DNA from: Halorientalis salina | GTDB taxonomy: Archaea > Halobacteriota > Halobacteria > Halobacteriales > Haloarculaceae | Direction of reading: 5' to 3' | DNA length: 64,000 bases | Assembly: GCF_005049285.1 (NCBI RefSeq) | Contig: NZ_SOSC01000008.1 | Location: forward strand, 62,001 to 126,000 | Shown here: one piece after another, positions 8,823-18,050 of the stretch | Layout: every line of letters starts with the position of its first letter | Position numbering within the stretch: the stretch's first letter is position 1 | The notes under the pieces: model-generated | What the model was told of the DNA's origin: nothing | The model's database searches: none | Seen by the model: the letters and a program-made list of their open reading frames with translations, nothing else | Translations under genes and position numbers: made by a program

Positions 8823-9704
8823 CTACGTTCGCAGCGCGTGCTGAGTCAACAGTGCCAGTCCGAATGGGAACCACGTCGCGACGAGTGCGGCGATTCCCCA
8901 GAGACTCACCAGCGCGAGTCCCGGCAGCGAGAGGAAAAGCAGCGGCGTCAACAGGCTCCAGGCACCGAACACGACGATGGCGACCTCCGGAATCGAGAGC
9001 AGGTACGCGACGACGAACAGCGTACAGATCCCGACGAGGACGTTGACGACCGTCGGAAACAGCGGGAAGACCGAGGCGACGAGGAAGACGGGATAGAGGA
9101 CGAACATCGCACCAATCTGGATGAGCGTCGCCGGCGTCAACGGGACCCGGACCCGGTCGAACGACTGGTCACCGTACGTCGTTCGCGTCGCATACCCGCT
9201 CGAACCCGTCGCCTGGCGTCCGCCCGTCCCCTGCTGCCAGTCCGCGGTCCCAGAATCCTCGTCGGTCCAGTCTCCCGAACCACCCGACTGACCATCCGCA
9301 GTCTGTTCCGACCCTGCCCCCGTGTCGTCCCCGTCCGACCACCCGAACGGGTCCGAGGTCGCTCGGTCGCCTCGATCCGATCGGTTCCCCGACCCGGACC
9401 GGCTCGTCCCCGTTTCAGTCCCGTTGCGGGGTGACTCCTTCTCGGCAGTGTACTGGCTCCCGTCGACGACACCGTCGGCGATACTGACGTACTGCTGGTG
9501 GCCCAGTCTGTCGTAGCGGTCGCGTTCCTCCGCGTCGGTCAGCACCTCTTTGGCACGTTTGACGCGCTTGAACCGCTGTTGTGCGTCGGGGGCGTTGCTG
9601 ACATCGGGATGAGTCTCCTTGACCTTCGCCCGGTAGGCAGACCGGATCTCTTCGGTCGTCGCGTCCTCGCCGACGCCGAGCGTGTCGTAGAACGTCTCTG
9701 GCAT
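8823..9704 (-). CDS. J-domain membrane protein
   Basis: About 293 residues. The N-terminal J domain (PETFYDTLGVGEDAT) carries the HPD motif (KETHPDVSN) that stimulates DnaK ATPase. A long Gly/Ser/Asp-rich linker follows, then about four hydrophobic segments. It lacks the zinc-finger and C-terminal substrate domains of canonical DnaJ, so it is a membrane-tethered J protein. The frame extends upstream with ATGs at 9752 and 9818; 9704 is chosen because the J domain starts there, but 9752 remains possible. It interrupts the men cluster on the opposite strand. Confidence 0.82.
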   Translation of the reverse strand: MPETFYDTLGVGEDATTEEIRSAYRAKVKETHPDVSNAPDAQQRFKRVKRAKEVLTDAEERDRYDRLGHQQYVSIADGVVDGSQYTAEKESPRNGTETGTSRSGSGNRSDRGDRATSDPFGWSDGDDTGAGSEQTADGQSGGSGDWTDEDSGTADWQQGTGGRQATGSSGYATRTTYGDQSFDRVRVPLTPATLIQIGAMFVLYPVFLVASVFPLFPTVVNVLVGICTLFVVAYLLSIPEVAIVVFGAWSLLTPLLFLSLPGLALVSLWGIAALVATWFPFGLALLTQHALRT

Positions 9705-9882
9705 GGAGGTGAGTGGAGTGTTCCTGTGGGCGGCGTTCTCGCTGTCGGTCATTTTCGCGGTTCGCTCAAAAAGGTTCCCTGCGGTTCTCGGCAGTGATTC
9801 TCCATGCACCGGACTCACGACGCGGCCGTGGATCGGTGCCCGAGTGGCCGCTCGGAGCGCCGAGAGCCGTCAACGGGGAACC

Positions 9883-9889
9883 TATATAA
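9883..9889 (+). promoter_or_regulatory. TATA box of menB
   Basis: CCTATATAATCGG ends 23 nt before the ATG at 9912, an ideal leaderless haloarchaeal promoter. It shows that menB has its own transcription start, separate from menFD. Confidence 0.75.
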
Positions 9890-9911
9890 TCGGGCGGGGC
9901 GGAGTCGGCGT

Positions 9912-10787
9912 ATGGTCTCAGAGCTTTTCGACGCCGAGCGGTGGGAGCCTGTCGACGAGTTCGACTTCGAGGATATCACCTACCACCGCGCCGTCGACAC
10001 CGGCGCGGTCCGCATCGCCTTCGACCGTCCGGACGTGCGCAACGCCTTCCGCCCGCCGACGGTCGACGAACTGTACGTGGCGCTCGACCACGCCAAGCGC
10101 CAGACTGACGTGGGTTGTGTCCTGCTTACCGGGAACGGCCCCTCGTCGAAAGACGACGGGTGGGCGTTCTGTTCCGGCGGCGACCAGCGCGTCCGTGGCC
10201 CCGACGGGTACGAGTACGACGAGGAGGGCAAAACCGGACGGCTCCACATCCTGGAGGTCCAGCGGCTCATCCGGACGATGCCGAAGGTCGTCGTCGCCGT
10301 CGTGCCGGGGTGGGCCGTCGGCGGCGGCCACTCCCTGCACGTCATCTGTGACATGACGCTGGCCTCCGAGGAGCACGCGAAGTTCCTCCAGACCGACCCA
10401 GACGTTGCCTCCTTCGACGCCGGCTTCGGATCGGCGTACCTCGCCAAACAGATCGGCCAGAAGAAGGCCCGCGAGGTGTTCTTCCTGGGGAAGACCTACA
10501 ACGCCGAGGAGGCCGAGGAGATGGGCATGGTCAACGACGTGGTGCCCCACGAGGAACTGGAAGACGAAGCCCTCGCCTGGGCCGAGACGATCATGAACAA
10601 GTCACCGACCGCGATTCGGATGCTCAAATACGCCTTCAACATGGTCGACGACGGCATGATGGGCCAGCAGGTCTTCGCCGGCGAGGCCACGCGACTGGGC
10701 TACGGAACGGCCGAAGCACAGGAAGGCCGAGACGCGTTCAACGAGAACCGCCAGCCGAACTTCGGGCAGTTCCCCTGGCACTACTGA
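9912..10787 (+). CDS. menB: 1,4-dihydroxy-2-naphthoyl-CoA synthase
   Basis: A 291-residue crotonase-fold enzyme that cyclises o-succinylbenzoyl-CoA. MenB-specific stretches are visible: FDRPDVRNAFRPPTVDELY, WAFCSGGDQRVRG, VPGWAVGGGHSLHVICDMTLA, DPDVASFDAGFGSAYLA and the C-terminal NENRQPNFGQFPWHY. The start is fixed by the strong TATA box 23 nt upstream. A T6 tract 7 bp after the stop probably ends transcription, so it is likely monocistronic. Confidence 0.96.
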   Translation: MVSELFDAERWEPVDEFDFEDITYHRAVDTGAVRIAFDRPDVRNAFRPPTVDELYVALDHAKRQTDVGCVLLTGNGPSSKDDGWAFCSGGDQRVRGPDGYEYDEEGKTGRLHILEVQRLIRTMPKVVVAVVPGWAVGGGHSLHVICDMTLASEEHAKFLQTDPDVASFDAGFGSAYLAKQIGQKKAREVFFLGKTYNAEEAEEMGMVNDVVPHEELEDEALAWAETIMNKSPTAIRMLKYAFNMVDDGMMGQQVFAGEATRLGYGTAEAQEGRDAFNENRQPNFGQFPWHY

Positions 10788-10794
10788 GACCACC

Positions 10795-10800
10795 TTTTTT
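10795..10800 (+). terminator. T-rich terminator after menB
   Basis: A run of six T residues begins 8 nt after the menB TGA. Oligo-T tracts are the known intrinsic termination signals of archaea. A strong hairpin follows at once. Confidence 0.5.
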
Positions 10801-10802
10801 CA

Positions 10803-10842
10803 CGGGGGAATCGCGCTCGCCTGCGGCGAGCGCTCAACCCCC
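10803..10842. repeat. Hairpin: nested inverted repeat
   Basis: The inner arms GCGCTCGCC (10813-10821) and GGCGAGCGC (10825-10833) are perfect complements around a 3-nt loop. Outer arms CGGGGG (10803-10808) and CCCCCG (10837-10842) extend the stem. Confidence 0.7.
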
Positions 10843-10868
10843 GCCAAAAAATCTGGACCAAAAAAGGC

Positions 10869-10895
10869 CGAGAGCGCGCAGAGCGCGCTCTCGGT
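10869..10895. repeat. Hairpin: 11-bp perfect inverted repeat
   Basis: CCGAGAGCGCG (10869-10879) and CGCGCTCTCGG (10885-10895) are perfect complements with a 5-nt loop. The stem follows an A6 tract at 10861-10866. Confidence 0.7.
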
Positions 10896-11332
10896 TGCTG
10901 TGCTTGCTACCAACAGCACCGCACGGAGCGTCTGCCACTGGCCACCCCAACCGACTCGCTTCTCGCTCGTGTAACAAAACACACTCCCTGCGATGCTCAC
11001 TCCTCGCAGAACTCAGTTGGGGTATGAACGCCGTGACCAGCGCACTCTAGGTGAAATAGGAGTGTGAGTTGCCGTTTGTTTAGTTAGAAATAGCGTCCGT
11101 CGAGCGCGCTCGGCGCGCGAAACGGTTCACCGGACGCGAGGCGGGCGAGGCGCGACTGTAGGGAGCGCCTCGAAGCGAACGGGCGAAGCCCGTGAGCAGG
11201 CGAGCGTCCGGCTTTTTTCGCCCACGTTTTTCAAGGAGCGGTGCCCACAGCGCGCAAAGCGCGCGAGGGCACCCGACGCAGAAAAAGGTGGAGTGGCAAC
11301 CTTCACACGGCTGGGGAACGAAGACGGTCGTA
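10896..11332. other. Structured GC-rich spacer between menB and menA
   Basis: No credible gene. Besides the listed hairpins the stretch holds complementary arms GCGTCCG/CGGACGC near 11094-11146, a small CGGGC/GCCCG stem near 11180-11192, and a T6 tract at 11213-11218. A short minus-strand ORF crosses it, but its composition simply follows the palindromes. Confidence 0.5.
11241..11272. repeat. Hairpin: nested inverted repeat upstream of menA
   Basis: Outer arms GTGCCC (11241-11246) and GGGCAC (11267-11272) enclose inner arms GCGCGC (11250-11255) and GCGCGC (11259-11264) with an AAA loop. It ends 60 bp before the menA start. Confidence 0.65.
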
Positions 11333-12283
11333 ATGGCTACGGCTGACGCCGAGGTATCCCGAACGAGAGCCTGGCTGATGGCCGCGCGACCGCAGACGCT
11401 CCCCGCGGGAGCGGCACCCGTCATCGTCGGAACGGGGCTTGCGGTTCACAGCGGCGTGTTCGCCGCGCTGCCGGCCGTCGCGGCGCTGCTCGGGGCGCTC
11501 TTGCTCCAGGTCGGGACCAACTTCGCGAACGACTACTTCGACGCGGTCAACGGGGCCGATACCGCCGAGCGCGAGGGCTTCACGCGCGTGACTGCCGGCG
11601 GACTCATCGAACCCGCACGCGTCAAGCAGGCGATGGCGGCGACCTACGCGTTGGCGATGGTCGTCGGCCTGTATCTGGTCTACGTCGGCGGGCTTCCGAT
11701 CGTGATCGTCGGCCTCTCCAGCATCGCGGCTGGCATCGCCTACACGGGCGGACCGTACCCCTACGGCTACCGGGGCCTGGGCGACCTGTTCGTGTTCGTT
11801 TACTTCGGCCTCGTCGCCGTGATGGGGACCTACTACGTCCAGGCAGCGGCGACGCTGCCGGGCGTCGAACCGTTAGCGCTCGGGATTCCGGCCGGCACGG
11901 TCACCGTCGAAGCGTTCGTCGCCAGCCTGCCGGCCGCGGGACTCTCGACGGCGATCCTGGTCGTCAACAACATCCGCGATCGGGAGAGCGATGCGGCGGC
12001 CGGCAAGAAGACGCTCGCGGTCATGCTCGGGTACACCTGGAGCCGGGTCGAATGGCTCGCAATGGTCGGGATGGCCTACGTCGTCCCCGTGCTGTTCGCC
12101 CTGAACCCCAAGTTCGGACTGTGGGCGTTGTTGCCGCTGGTGACGCTGCCGCTGGCCGTCGGCCTCGGTCGAACGGTCTTCTCCCGGACCGACGGCGAGG
12201 CGCTCAACCCCGCGCTGGAACGGACCGGGCAACTGCTGGCGCTCCACTCGGCGCTGTTCGCAATCGGGCTGGCACTCCCATGA
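11333..12283 (+). CDS. menA: 1,4-dihydroxy-2-naphthoate polyprenyltransferase
   Basis: A 316-residue integral membrane UbiA-family prenyltransferase with about eight or nine hydrophobic segments. It carries the two Asp-rich prenyl-diphosphate/Mg motifs, NDYFDAVNGAD (first cytoplasmic loop) and NNIRDRESDAAAGKKTLAV. It attaches the isoprenoid tail to dihydroxynaphthoate. Start ATG 11333 is chosen because the conserved RAWLMAARPQTLPA region follows it and the upstream frame runs through the hairpin spacer. Its TGA overlaps the menC ATG (ATGA). Confidence 0.95.
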   Translation: MATADAEVSRTRAWLMAARPQTLPAGAAPVIVGTGLAVHSGVFAALPAVAALLGALLLQVGTNFANDYFDAVNGADTAEREGFTRVTAGGLIEPARVKQAMAATYALAMVVGLYLVYVGGLPIVIVGLSSIAAGIAYTGGPYPYGYRGLGDLFVFVYFGLVAVMGTYYVQAAATLPGVEPLALGIPAGTVTVEAFVASLPAAGLSTAILVVNNIRDRESDAAAGKKTLAVMLGYTWSRVEWLAMVGMAYVVPVLFALNPKFGLWALLPLVTLPLAVGLGRTVFSRTDGEALNPALERTGQLLALHSALFAIGLALP

Positions 12284-13305
12284 TTGACATCGAACCCTTC
12301 ACCGTCGAACTGGCGCGTCCGCTCTCGACCGCCCGCGGTACCATCGAAGAGCGCGAGGGGTTTCTGGTCAAGATCCAGTACGCCGAGGCGGTCGGTCTCG
12401 GTGAGGCGACGCCGCTTCCCGGCTGGACGGAATCGCTGGACGATTGCCGGGAAGCCCTGGAGTGGGCGCTGGAACTCGCCTGGGACGAGGACTGGGGCGT
12501 GGCCTTGAGCGAGACGAACGCGCCGGCCGCCCGACACGCCCTCTCGCTGGCGCTCGCCGACGCTCGTGCCAAGACTGGGAACAAACCGCTCTACCGGTAC
12601 CTCGGCAACGAGCGACTGGTCCGCCGCGTCCCGGTCAACGCGACGGTCGGCGATGGATCGACTGAAGCGACGAGGGAGCAGGCGACCACAGCCGTCGAAT
12701 CCGGCTTCGACTGCGTCAAGGTCAAAGTGGGGGCTCGCCCCGTCGAAGAGGACGTCGACCGTCTCCGTGCGGTCAGAGCGGCCCTCGGCGACGAGGTGAC
12801 CCTCCGCGCCGACGCGAACGGAGCCTGGTCGCGGGAAGAGGCAGAGCGTGCCTTCGAGGGAATCGCTTCGCTTGATCTGGAATACGTCGAACAACCGCTT
12901 CCGGCCGACGACATCCCGGACCTGTCCGGACTCCGGGACGATGGTGTCGCCGTCGCGCTGGACGAGTCGTTGTCCAGTCGGTCGGTGACGGACGTGCTGG
13001 CCGCCGAGGCCGCCGACTACCTCGTTCTCAAGCCGATGGCGCTCGGCGGCCCGGACCGCGCCCGGATGGCCGCCAAACAGGCGCGCCAGGCCGGCGTCAC
13101 CCCGGTCGTCTCGACGACCGTCGACAGCGTCGTCGCTCGGACCGGAGCCGTCCACGTCGCGGCCGCGATTCCGGAGGTGCCGGCCTGTGGGCTGGCCACG
13201 GCCGACTGGCTCGCCGACGATCTGGGTCCGGACCCGGCACCGGTCGCCGACGGTCGGATCGAAGTCCCACAGAACAAAGGTCTGGGCGTCGAACTGACCG
13301 GGTAA
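12280..13305 (+). CDS. menC: o-Succinylbenzoate synthase
   Basis: A 341-residue enolase-superfamily enzyme that dehydrates SHCHC to o-succinylbenzoate. The catalytic pattern is intact: CVKVKVG (KxK lysines), RADANGAW (metal Asp), EYVEQPL (metal Glu), VALDESL (metal Asp) and VLKPMALGG (second catalytic Lys). The ATG overlaps the menA stop, and the TAA overlaps the menE ATG (TAATG), so menA-menC-menE form one translationally coupled operon. The men context separates it from muconate or dipeptide epimerase relatives. Confidence 0.95.
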   Translation: MIDIEPFTVELARPLSTARGTIEEREGFLVKIQYAEAVGLGEATPLPGWTESLDDCREALEWALELAWDEDWGVALSETNAPAARHALSLALADARAKTGNKPLYRYLGNERLVRRVPVNATVGDGSTEATREQATTAVESGFDCVKVKVGARPVEEDVDRLRAVRAALGDEVTLRADANGAWSREEAERAFEGIASLDLEYVEQPLPADDIPDLSGLRDDGVAVALDESLSSRSVTDVLAAEAADYLVLKPMALGGPDRARMAAKQARQAGVTPVVSTTVDSVVARTGAVHVAAAIPEVPACGLATADWLADDLGPDPAPVADGRIEVPQNKGLGVELTG

Positions 13306-14798
13306 TGGAATCCCCGGTCGACTGGCCGACGCAGGACCTCGTCGCTCACCGTGCGGCGTCGACGCCCGAACGAACCGCCGTCGTCGAGGCCGAGACCGGC
13401 GAAACGAGGACCTTTTGGGAGCTCGATACCGCTGTCGATCGGCGAGCCGCTGCGATCGAGCAACAGTGTGGGACGGCCCCAACTGTCGGCATTCTACTCG
13501 ATACGCGCCTCGCGTTCGCCGAGGTGTTCTTCGCCGTCCAGCGACTCGGGGGTCGACTAGTCCCGCTCAACGTCCGCCTGACAGTCGAGGAACTCGCCGC
13601 CCGAATCGGCCGAGTCGGACTGGACCTGCTGATCTGCGGGTCCGAGACGGAGCCGACGGCCGTCGAAGTGGCCGACAGCCCGGTAGCGACGGTCGACGAC
13701 AGCGACCGGGCCGAGGTCACGGAATTGACAGCCGATGCCGACGCGGCCAGCGACCCCGCGACACTGACCCGGGATACCGAGGCGCTCGTCATGTTCACCT
13801 CTGGAACTACGGGCCAGCCCAAAGGCGTGCGGTTGACGGTGGGGAATCTACTGGCCAGTGCGACCGCCTCCGCGTTCCGACTCGGTGTCATTCCGGGCGA
13901 CCGCTGGCTCTGCTGTCTCCCGATGTACCACATGGGCGGACTCGCCCCGGTCGTCCGGTCCGTCCTCTACGGAACGACGGTCGTGATCCAGGAAGACTTC
14001 GCCCCCCACGAGACAGCGGCTGTGATGGACCAGTACGAGGTCACTGGCATCTCGCTGGTCCCGACGATGCTCGGCCGATTGCTCGACGCCGGCTGGACGC
14101 CGCCCGAGGGCCTCCGGTTCGTACTGCTCGGTGGTGCGCCCGCCCCAGCCGAACTACTCGACCGCTCTGAGTCCGTCGGCGTTCCGGTTCACCCCACCTA
14201 CGGCATGACCGAAACCGCGTCACAGATCGCGACGGCAACGCCCGAGCAGACCGTTTCCCACGAGGGCACAGTCGGGCAGCCGCTCCTGTGTACGGACGTG
14301 ACCGTGGTCGACGAGAACGGGGATGACTGCGACCCCGGCGAGTCGGGCGAACTCGTCGTCTCCGGGCCGACCGTGACGCCGGGGTATCTGGACGCCGAGC
14401 GGACGGACGCGGCGTTCGGAGAGCGGGGGCTGTTCACGGGCGACATCGGGTACCGGGACGCCGAGGGACGGCTCTGGGTGTCCAATCGAAAGGACGACCG
14501 GATCGTCAGCGGCGGGGAGAACGTCGACCCCGGAGAGGTCGTCGACGTACTCAGGAACCACGCCGACATCGTGGACGCTGCGGTCGTCGGCCTCGACGAC
14601 GCCGAGTGGGGCGAACGCGTCGGCGCGCTCGTCGTCCCACGGGACGGAGCCACGATAGACCAGGGCGACGTCGAGGAGTACTGTCGCGACCATCTGGCGG
14701 GGTTCAAACTGCCGCGGACGCTCGGGTTCGCCGACGAACTCCCGCGAACGGCCTCCGGGACGGTCGATCGCGACGCCGTGCGCGACCAACTGCGGTGA
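13305..14798 (+). CDS. menE: o-Succinylbenzoate-CoA ligase
   Basis: A 497-residue adenylate-forming enzyme that activates o-succinylbenzoate with CoA, feeding MenB. ANL motifs are visible: [13 protein letters not shown] (P-loop), [21 protein letters not shown] and [17 protein letters not shown], with the catalytic Lys region [12 protein letters not shown] at the C-terminus. The start codon overlaps the menC stop. It is shorter than the fatty-acyl ligases in this window, as usual for MenE. It ends the visible men operon; no menG or thioesterase gene follows. Confidence 0.94.
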   Translation: MESPVDWPTQDLVAHRAASTPERTAVVEAETGETRTFWELDTAVDRRAAAIEQQCGTAPTVGILLDTRLAFAEVFFAVQRLGGRLVPLNVRLTVEELAARIGRVGLDLLICGSETEPTAVEVADSPVATVDDSDRAEVTELTADADAASDPATLTRDTEALVMFTSGTTGQPKGVRLTVGNLLASATASAFRLGVIPGDRWLCCLPMYHMGGLAPVVRSVLYGTTVVIQEDFAPHETAAVMDQYEVTGISLVPTMLGRLLDAGWTPPEGLRFVLLGGAPAPAELLDRSESVGVPVHPTYGMTETASQIATATPEQTVSHEGTVGQPLLCTDVTVVDENGDDCDPGESGELVVSGPTVTPGYLDAERTDAAFGERGLFTGDIGYRDAEGRLWVSNRKDDRIVSGGENVDPGEVVDVLRNHADIVDAAVVGLDDAEWGERVGALVVPRDGATIDQGDVEEYCRDHLAGFKLPRTLGFADELPRTASGTVDRDAVRDQLR

Positions 14799-14844
14799 CT
14801 GCCCGACCCCGACGCTTAACCGAGGAGACTGTCTATAGGGGGTC

Positions 14845-15585
14845 GTGTGTACGCTCGTCATCGCCTGGCAGGTCTTCGCCGACACGCCCGTCGCCGTCGC
14901 GGCGAACCGCGACGAGTTGCTCGACCGTCCGTCCGAACCGCCCGCGACGATCGCCAATGACCCTCGAATCGTCGCCCCCCAGGACGGAGACGCGGGGGGC
15001 ACCTGGATCGGGTACAACGAACACGGCGTCTTCGCCGCCATCACGAACCGCTGGGTGGACGCCGACCTCGCGGGCGACCGCTCGCGCGGGCTGCTCGTCC
15101 GTGACGTCCTCGAACACGAGAGCGCCGAGGACGCCGCCCGGTTCGTCGAACGCGAGGTCGACGCCCACGAGTTCGAGGGGTTCAATCTCGTCGTCGCCGA
15201 CAGCAGTGCGGCCGTGTTGCTGGAATGGGGCGGCCGGCTCGCGGTCCGGAACCTCGACCCTGGCGTCCACGTCGTCGTGAACGTTGGTGCCGACGGCGAT
15301 TTCTTCGTCCCGAGCCACCGGCCGGATGCGGGCCAGCAGCAGGCCGAAAACGCGACCGCGGTCCGAACCGCGCTCCAGCCCGAACCCGGGGAGCGGGCCG
15401 GGACGTGGCTCGAACGAGCGGCCGACGTCATCAGCGACCACGAGTACGGCGTCTGCGTCCACCACGACCGGTTCGGGACGCGTTCCTCCTCCCTGCTAAC
15501 GATCGGTCCAGGTGGAGCGAACTACCGCTTCGCGCCCGGGCCGCCGTGTGAAACCGAGTACCACAGCGTCGATGCGGACCTGTGA
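14845..15585 (+). CDS. NRDE family protein (TANGO2-like)
   Basis: A 246-residue protein whose start MCTLVIAWQVFADTPVAVAANRDE has the Cys2 and the NRDE signature of the family, an Ntn-hydrolase-like group that includes eukaryotic TANGO2. AGGTWIGYNEHGVFAAITNRW continues the signature. The initiation codon is GTG at 14845, which places Cys directly after the initiator Met. The biochemical function is not settled. It lies 46 bp after menE, but the link may be positional only. Confidence 0.87.
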   Translation: MCTLVIAWQVFADTPVAVAANRDELLDRPSEPPATIANDPRIVAPQDGDAGGTWIGYNEHGVFAAITNRWVDADLAGDRSRGLLVRDVLEHESAEDAARFVEREVDAHEFEGFNLVVADSSAAVLLEWGGRLAVRNLDPGVHVVVNVGADGDFFVPSHRPDAGQQQAENATAVRTALQPEPGERAGTWLERAADVISDHEYGVCVHHDRFGTRSSSLLTIGPGGANYRFAPGPPCETEYHSVDADL

Positions 15586-15643
15586 AAAACGCACTCGTCG
15601 CATCGAAAGCCAGTTTTAAGCGTGAGAGCGTCCCAGGAATGAT

Positions 15644-15994
15644 ATGAGCATGGCAGCGTCGGAAGAAAACCTCACTGAAGACGAGCGTGCCGGACTGGAA
15701 CTCGTCCGCGAAACCGGGGGGATCCATCAGAGCGAGTTCTGGAAGGAACTCGACGTCTCTTCGCGGAAGGGAAGCCGAATCGTCGAGTCACTCGCCGAGA
15801 AGGGACTCATCCAGCGGGAAGAAACGATCTACGAGGGCCACAACACCTATCATCTCACGCCCGCGCCGCGCGACCTGGACTTCTCGTTGCTGATGGCCGG
15901 CGACATGTTGTCCCCGTTTATCGGCGACGAGGAAGTCGACCCACACTCCGACGCCTTCTCGCAGTGGGTCATGAACCTCGCCTACGAGGAGTAA
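15644..15994 (+). CDS. MarR-like winged-helix regulator
   Basis: A 116-residue protein. Residues about 13-70 form a winged helix: helices around EDERAGLELVRETGG and IHQSEFWKELDVSSRKGSRIVESLAEKGL, and a wing at IQREETIYEGHNTYHLT. The C-terminal part is acidic with no known domain. A TTTTAAG TATA element at 15614-15620 lies 24-30 nt upstream, supporting ATG 15644 (a second ATG is two codons later). Predicted DNA-binding regulator with unknown targets. Confidence 0.78.
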   Translation: MSMAASEENLTEDERAGLELVRETGGIHQSEFWKELDVSSRKGSRIVESLAEKGLIQREETIYEGHNTYHLTPAPRDLDFSLLMAGDMLSPFIGDEEVDPHSDAFSQWVMNLAYEE

Positions 15995-16043
15995 CGCGGT
16001 CCGTAGCGGCACAGTTCTCGACTGAACGCGATCCGCCAGTCGG

Positions 16044-16193
16044 TCACTCGCTTTTCGAGGTGAGCCGACTCGACAGTTTCCGCGCCCCGTAGTACGTCAT
16101 CTCCGCGCCGTAACAGAAGACACAGCCTCGGAACGCCGGTCGCTCGACGGTTCCGTCGGTTTCGACCTCGGCGTCACTCGATTCGGTTGCCAT
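16044..16193 (-). CDS. Small CxxC protein (49 aa)
   Basis: A 49-residue protein starting at ATG 16193 with one CxxC in GCVFCYGAEMTYYGARKL and a basic end. The acidic first half resembles a disordered tail, and the second half a half zinc-ribbon that could bind metal as a dimer. The frame extends 19 codons further upstream, but that basic segment looks non-coding. It lies between a regulator and gatA, convergent with the former. I do not recognise the family; small zinc-finger proteins of this size are common in haloarchaea. Confidence 0.6.
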   Translation of the reverse strand: MATESSDAEVETDGTVERPAFRGCVFCYGAEMTYYGARKLSSRLTSKSE

Positions 16194-16268
16194 ACGTTCG
16201 CTTCGGTCCGATACCGGATTGACCTTTCGCCGAGCGTGCGGTCGTCGCACACGAGCGGACCGACGGTA

Positions 16269-17546
16269 TCAGGCCAGTGCGCTCCCCGCGCGGATGATCG
16301 TCTTCTCGCCGAACGCCGGTCCGATGAGCTGGAGGCCGACGGGACCTTCGTCGGTCTCGCCCGCCGGGACCGAGATGGCGGGCAGGTTCGCCAGGTTCAC
16401 CGGCGTCGTGTTGCAGTCGGCCAGGTACATCTTCATGGGATCGTCCAGGCTCTCGCCGAGCTTCATCGGCGGGATCGGCATCGTCGGCGAGGCGAGCACG
16501 TCGGCATCGTCGAGCGCCTCGTCGAAGTCCTGTTTGACCCACGCCCGGGCGTCCTGGGCCTTCTTGTAGTACTTGTCGTGATAGCCGGCCGAGAGCGCGT
16601 ACGTCCCGAGGAGGACCCGGCGCTTGACCTCCTCGCCGAAGCCCTCCTCGCGGGCTTTCGCGAACGACTCGTTCCAGTTGCCCTCGTAGCCGCCCGACTG
16701 GCCGTACCGGACGCCGTCGAACCGCGCCAGGTTCGAGGAGGCCTCCGACATGGCGATGACGTAGTAGGCCTCGACCGCGTGTTCGAGCGACGGGAGGTCG
16801 ACCTCGTGGTAGCTGGCACCCTGCGCTTCGAGCTCGGCGATGGCGTCCCAGAACGTCTCGACGACGCCCTCGTCCGCGCCGTCGAGCAGTTCGGTGGGGA
16901 CGCCGATCTCCAGGCCCTCCACGTCGCCGTCCGCGGCGGCCGCGAAGTCGTAGTCCGTTCCCTCCTCGCGTGCATCGCGAGTGGTCGCGTCGTGTTCGTC
17001 GGGTCCGGCGATGACCTCCAGCAGTTCCGCGGCCTCCTCCACCGTCGGCGCAAACGGACCGATCTGCTCCAGCGAGTTCGCGTACGCGACCAGCCCGTAG
17101 CGCGAGACCAGGCCGTAGGTGGGCTTGATCCCGACCACGCCGCAGAAGGCCGCGGGACAGCGCACCGAGCCGCCGGTGTCCGAACCGAGCGCGAGGTCGG
17201 CCTCGCCGGCCGCGACGGCTGCGGCCGAGCCGCCGGACGAGCCGCCCGGGACTCTCCCCTCGGCAACGGGGTTCTCGACCGGCCCGAACGCGGACGTTTC
17301 GTTCGTCGTCCCCATGCCGAACTCGTCCATGTTGGTCTTCCCGGAGACGGTCGCGCCGGCGTCTTTCAGCCGCTCGACGACCGTCGCGTCGTAGGGGGGA
17401 ACGTAGTCCTCGAGCATCGCGGACCCGCAGGTCGTCCGGACCCCTTCGGTCGAGATGTTGTCCTTCACCGCGACGGTTCGGCCGGCTAGCGGGCCGTCAC
17501 TGTCGCCGTCGACGGATTCCTCGGAGATGTAGACGTTGTACGACAT
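16269..17546 (-). CDS. gatA: Glutamyl-tRNA(Gln) amidotransferase subunit A
   Basis: A 425-residue amidase-signature enzyme that releases ammonia from glutamine for transamidation of Glu-tRNA(Gln). The catalytic triad is in place: Lys28 in TVAVKDN, cis-Ser103 in VPGGSSGGSAAA and nucleophile Ser127 in GSDTGGSVRCPA, with family spacing (75 and 24 residues). gatC lies 3 bp upstream on the same strand. The gatB subunit is not in the window, which is common for archaea that encode it elsewhere. Confidence 0.96.
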   Translation of the reverse strand: MSYNVYISEESVDGDSDGPLAGRTVAVKDNISTEGVRTTCGSAMLEDYVPPYDATVVERLKDAGATVSGKTNMDEFGMGTTNETSAFGPVENPVAEGRVPGGSSGGSAAAVAAGEADLALGSDTGGSVRCPAAFCGVVGIKPTYGLVSRYGLVAYANSLEQIGPFAPTVEEAAELLEVIAGPDEHDATTRDAREEGTDYDFAAAADGDVEGLEIGVPTELLDGADEGVVETFWDAIAELEAQGASYHEVDLPSLEHAVEAYYVIAMSEASSNLARFDGVRYGQSGGYEGNWNESFAKAREEGFGEEVKRRVLLGTYALSAGYHDKYYKKAQDARAWVKQDFDEALDDADVLASPTMPIPPMKLGESLDDPMKMYLADCNTTPVNLANLPAISVPAGETDEGPVGLQLIGPAFGEKTIIRAGSALA

Positions 17547-17549
17547 CGG

Positions 17550-17828
17550 TTACGAGACCTTCGGTCCTTTGAAATAGCCCGCTTCGCTCTCAGGGGCGTT
17601 TTCCAGGGCCTCGTCCTGGCTGAGAGGCTCCCGCTCCTCATCGGGGCGCATCACGTTCGTCAGGTCCGGTTCAGCCTCGGTCTCGGGGACCTCGTCGAGT
17701 CGCTCGAACGAATCGAGGATGTCGGCGAACTGCTCGGTGAACCGCTCGACTTCCTCGGCGTCGAGGTCGACGCGGGCCAGCGAGGCGACGTGGCGGACTT
17801 CCTCGGGATCGACGGCCGAATCGCTCAT
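17550..17828 (-). CDS. gatC: Glutamyl-tRNA(Gln) amidotransferase subunit C
   Basis: A 92-residue protein with the GatC pattern: VDPEEVRHVASLARVDL at the N-terminus, EEVERFTEQFADILDSFERLDEV, then the extended ANVMRPDEE-like region (TNVMRPDEEREPLS) and terminal YFKGPKVS. GatC stabilises the GatA-GatB interface. It precedes gatA by 3 bp, so the two are one operon. Confidence 0.95.
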   Translation of the reverse strand: MSDSAVDPEEVRHVASLARVDLDAEEVERFTEQFADILDSFERLDEVPETEAEPDLTNVMRPDEEREPLSQDEALENAPESEAGYFKGPKVS

Positions 17829-18050
17829 ACTCGCCGGCAGGCCCGGGCCAGCGGTAAGGGTTTCGGTCGATTCCCCCGCCTCCCGCCCCGTTATTTCCGA
17901 CGGGGACAGAACTGCACATCTCGCCCTTGAACCGGCAATCGATGCCTGATCTCGTGCGTTCGTGCGCGAGGCGTGAACAGTCGATTTCGGCCACTACAGG
18001 GACTCAAACTGTCGAAAGTTTTAAGTCGCCGTAGCCACAACATAACATTG

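Noticed and set aside
11080..11424. 114-codon minus-strand ORF
   Set aside because: It crosses the hairpin spacer and the menA start. Its composition follows the palindromes and no domain is visible.
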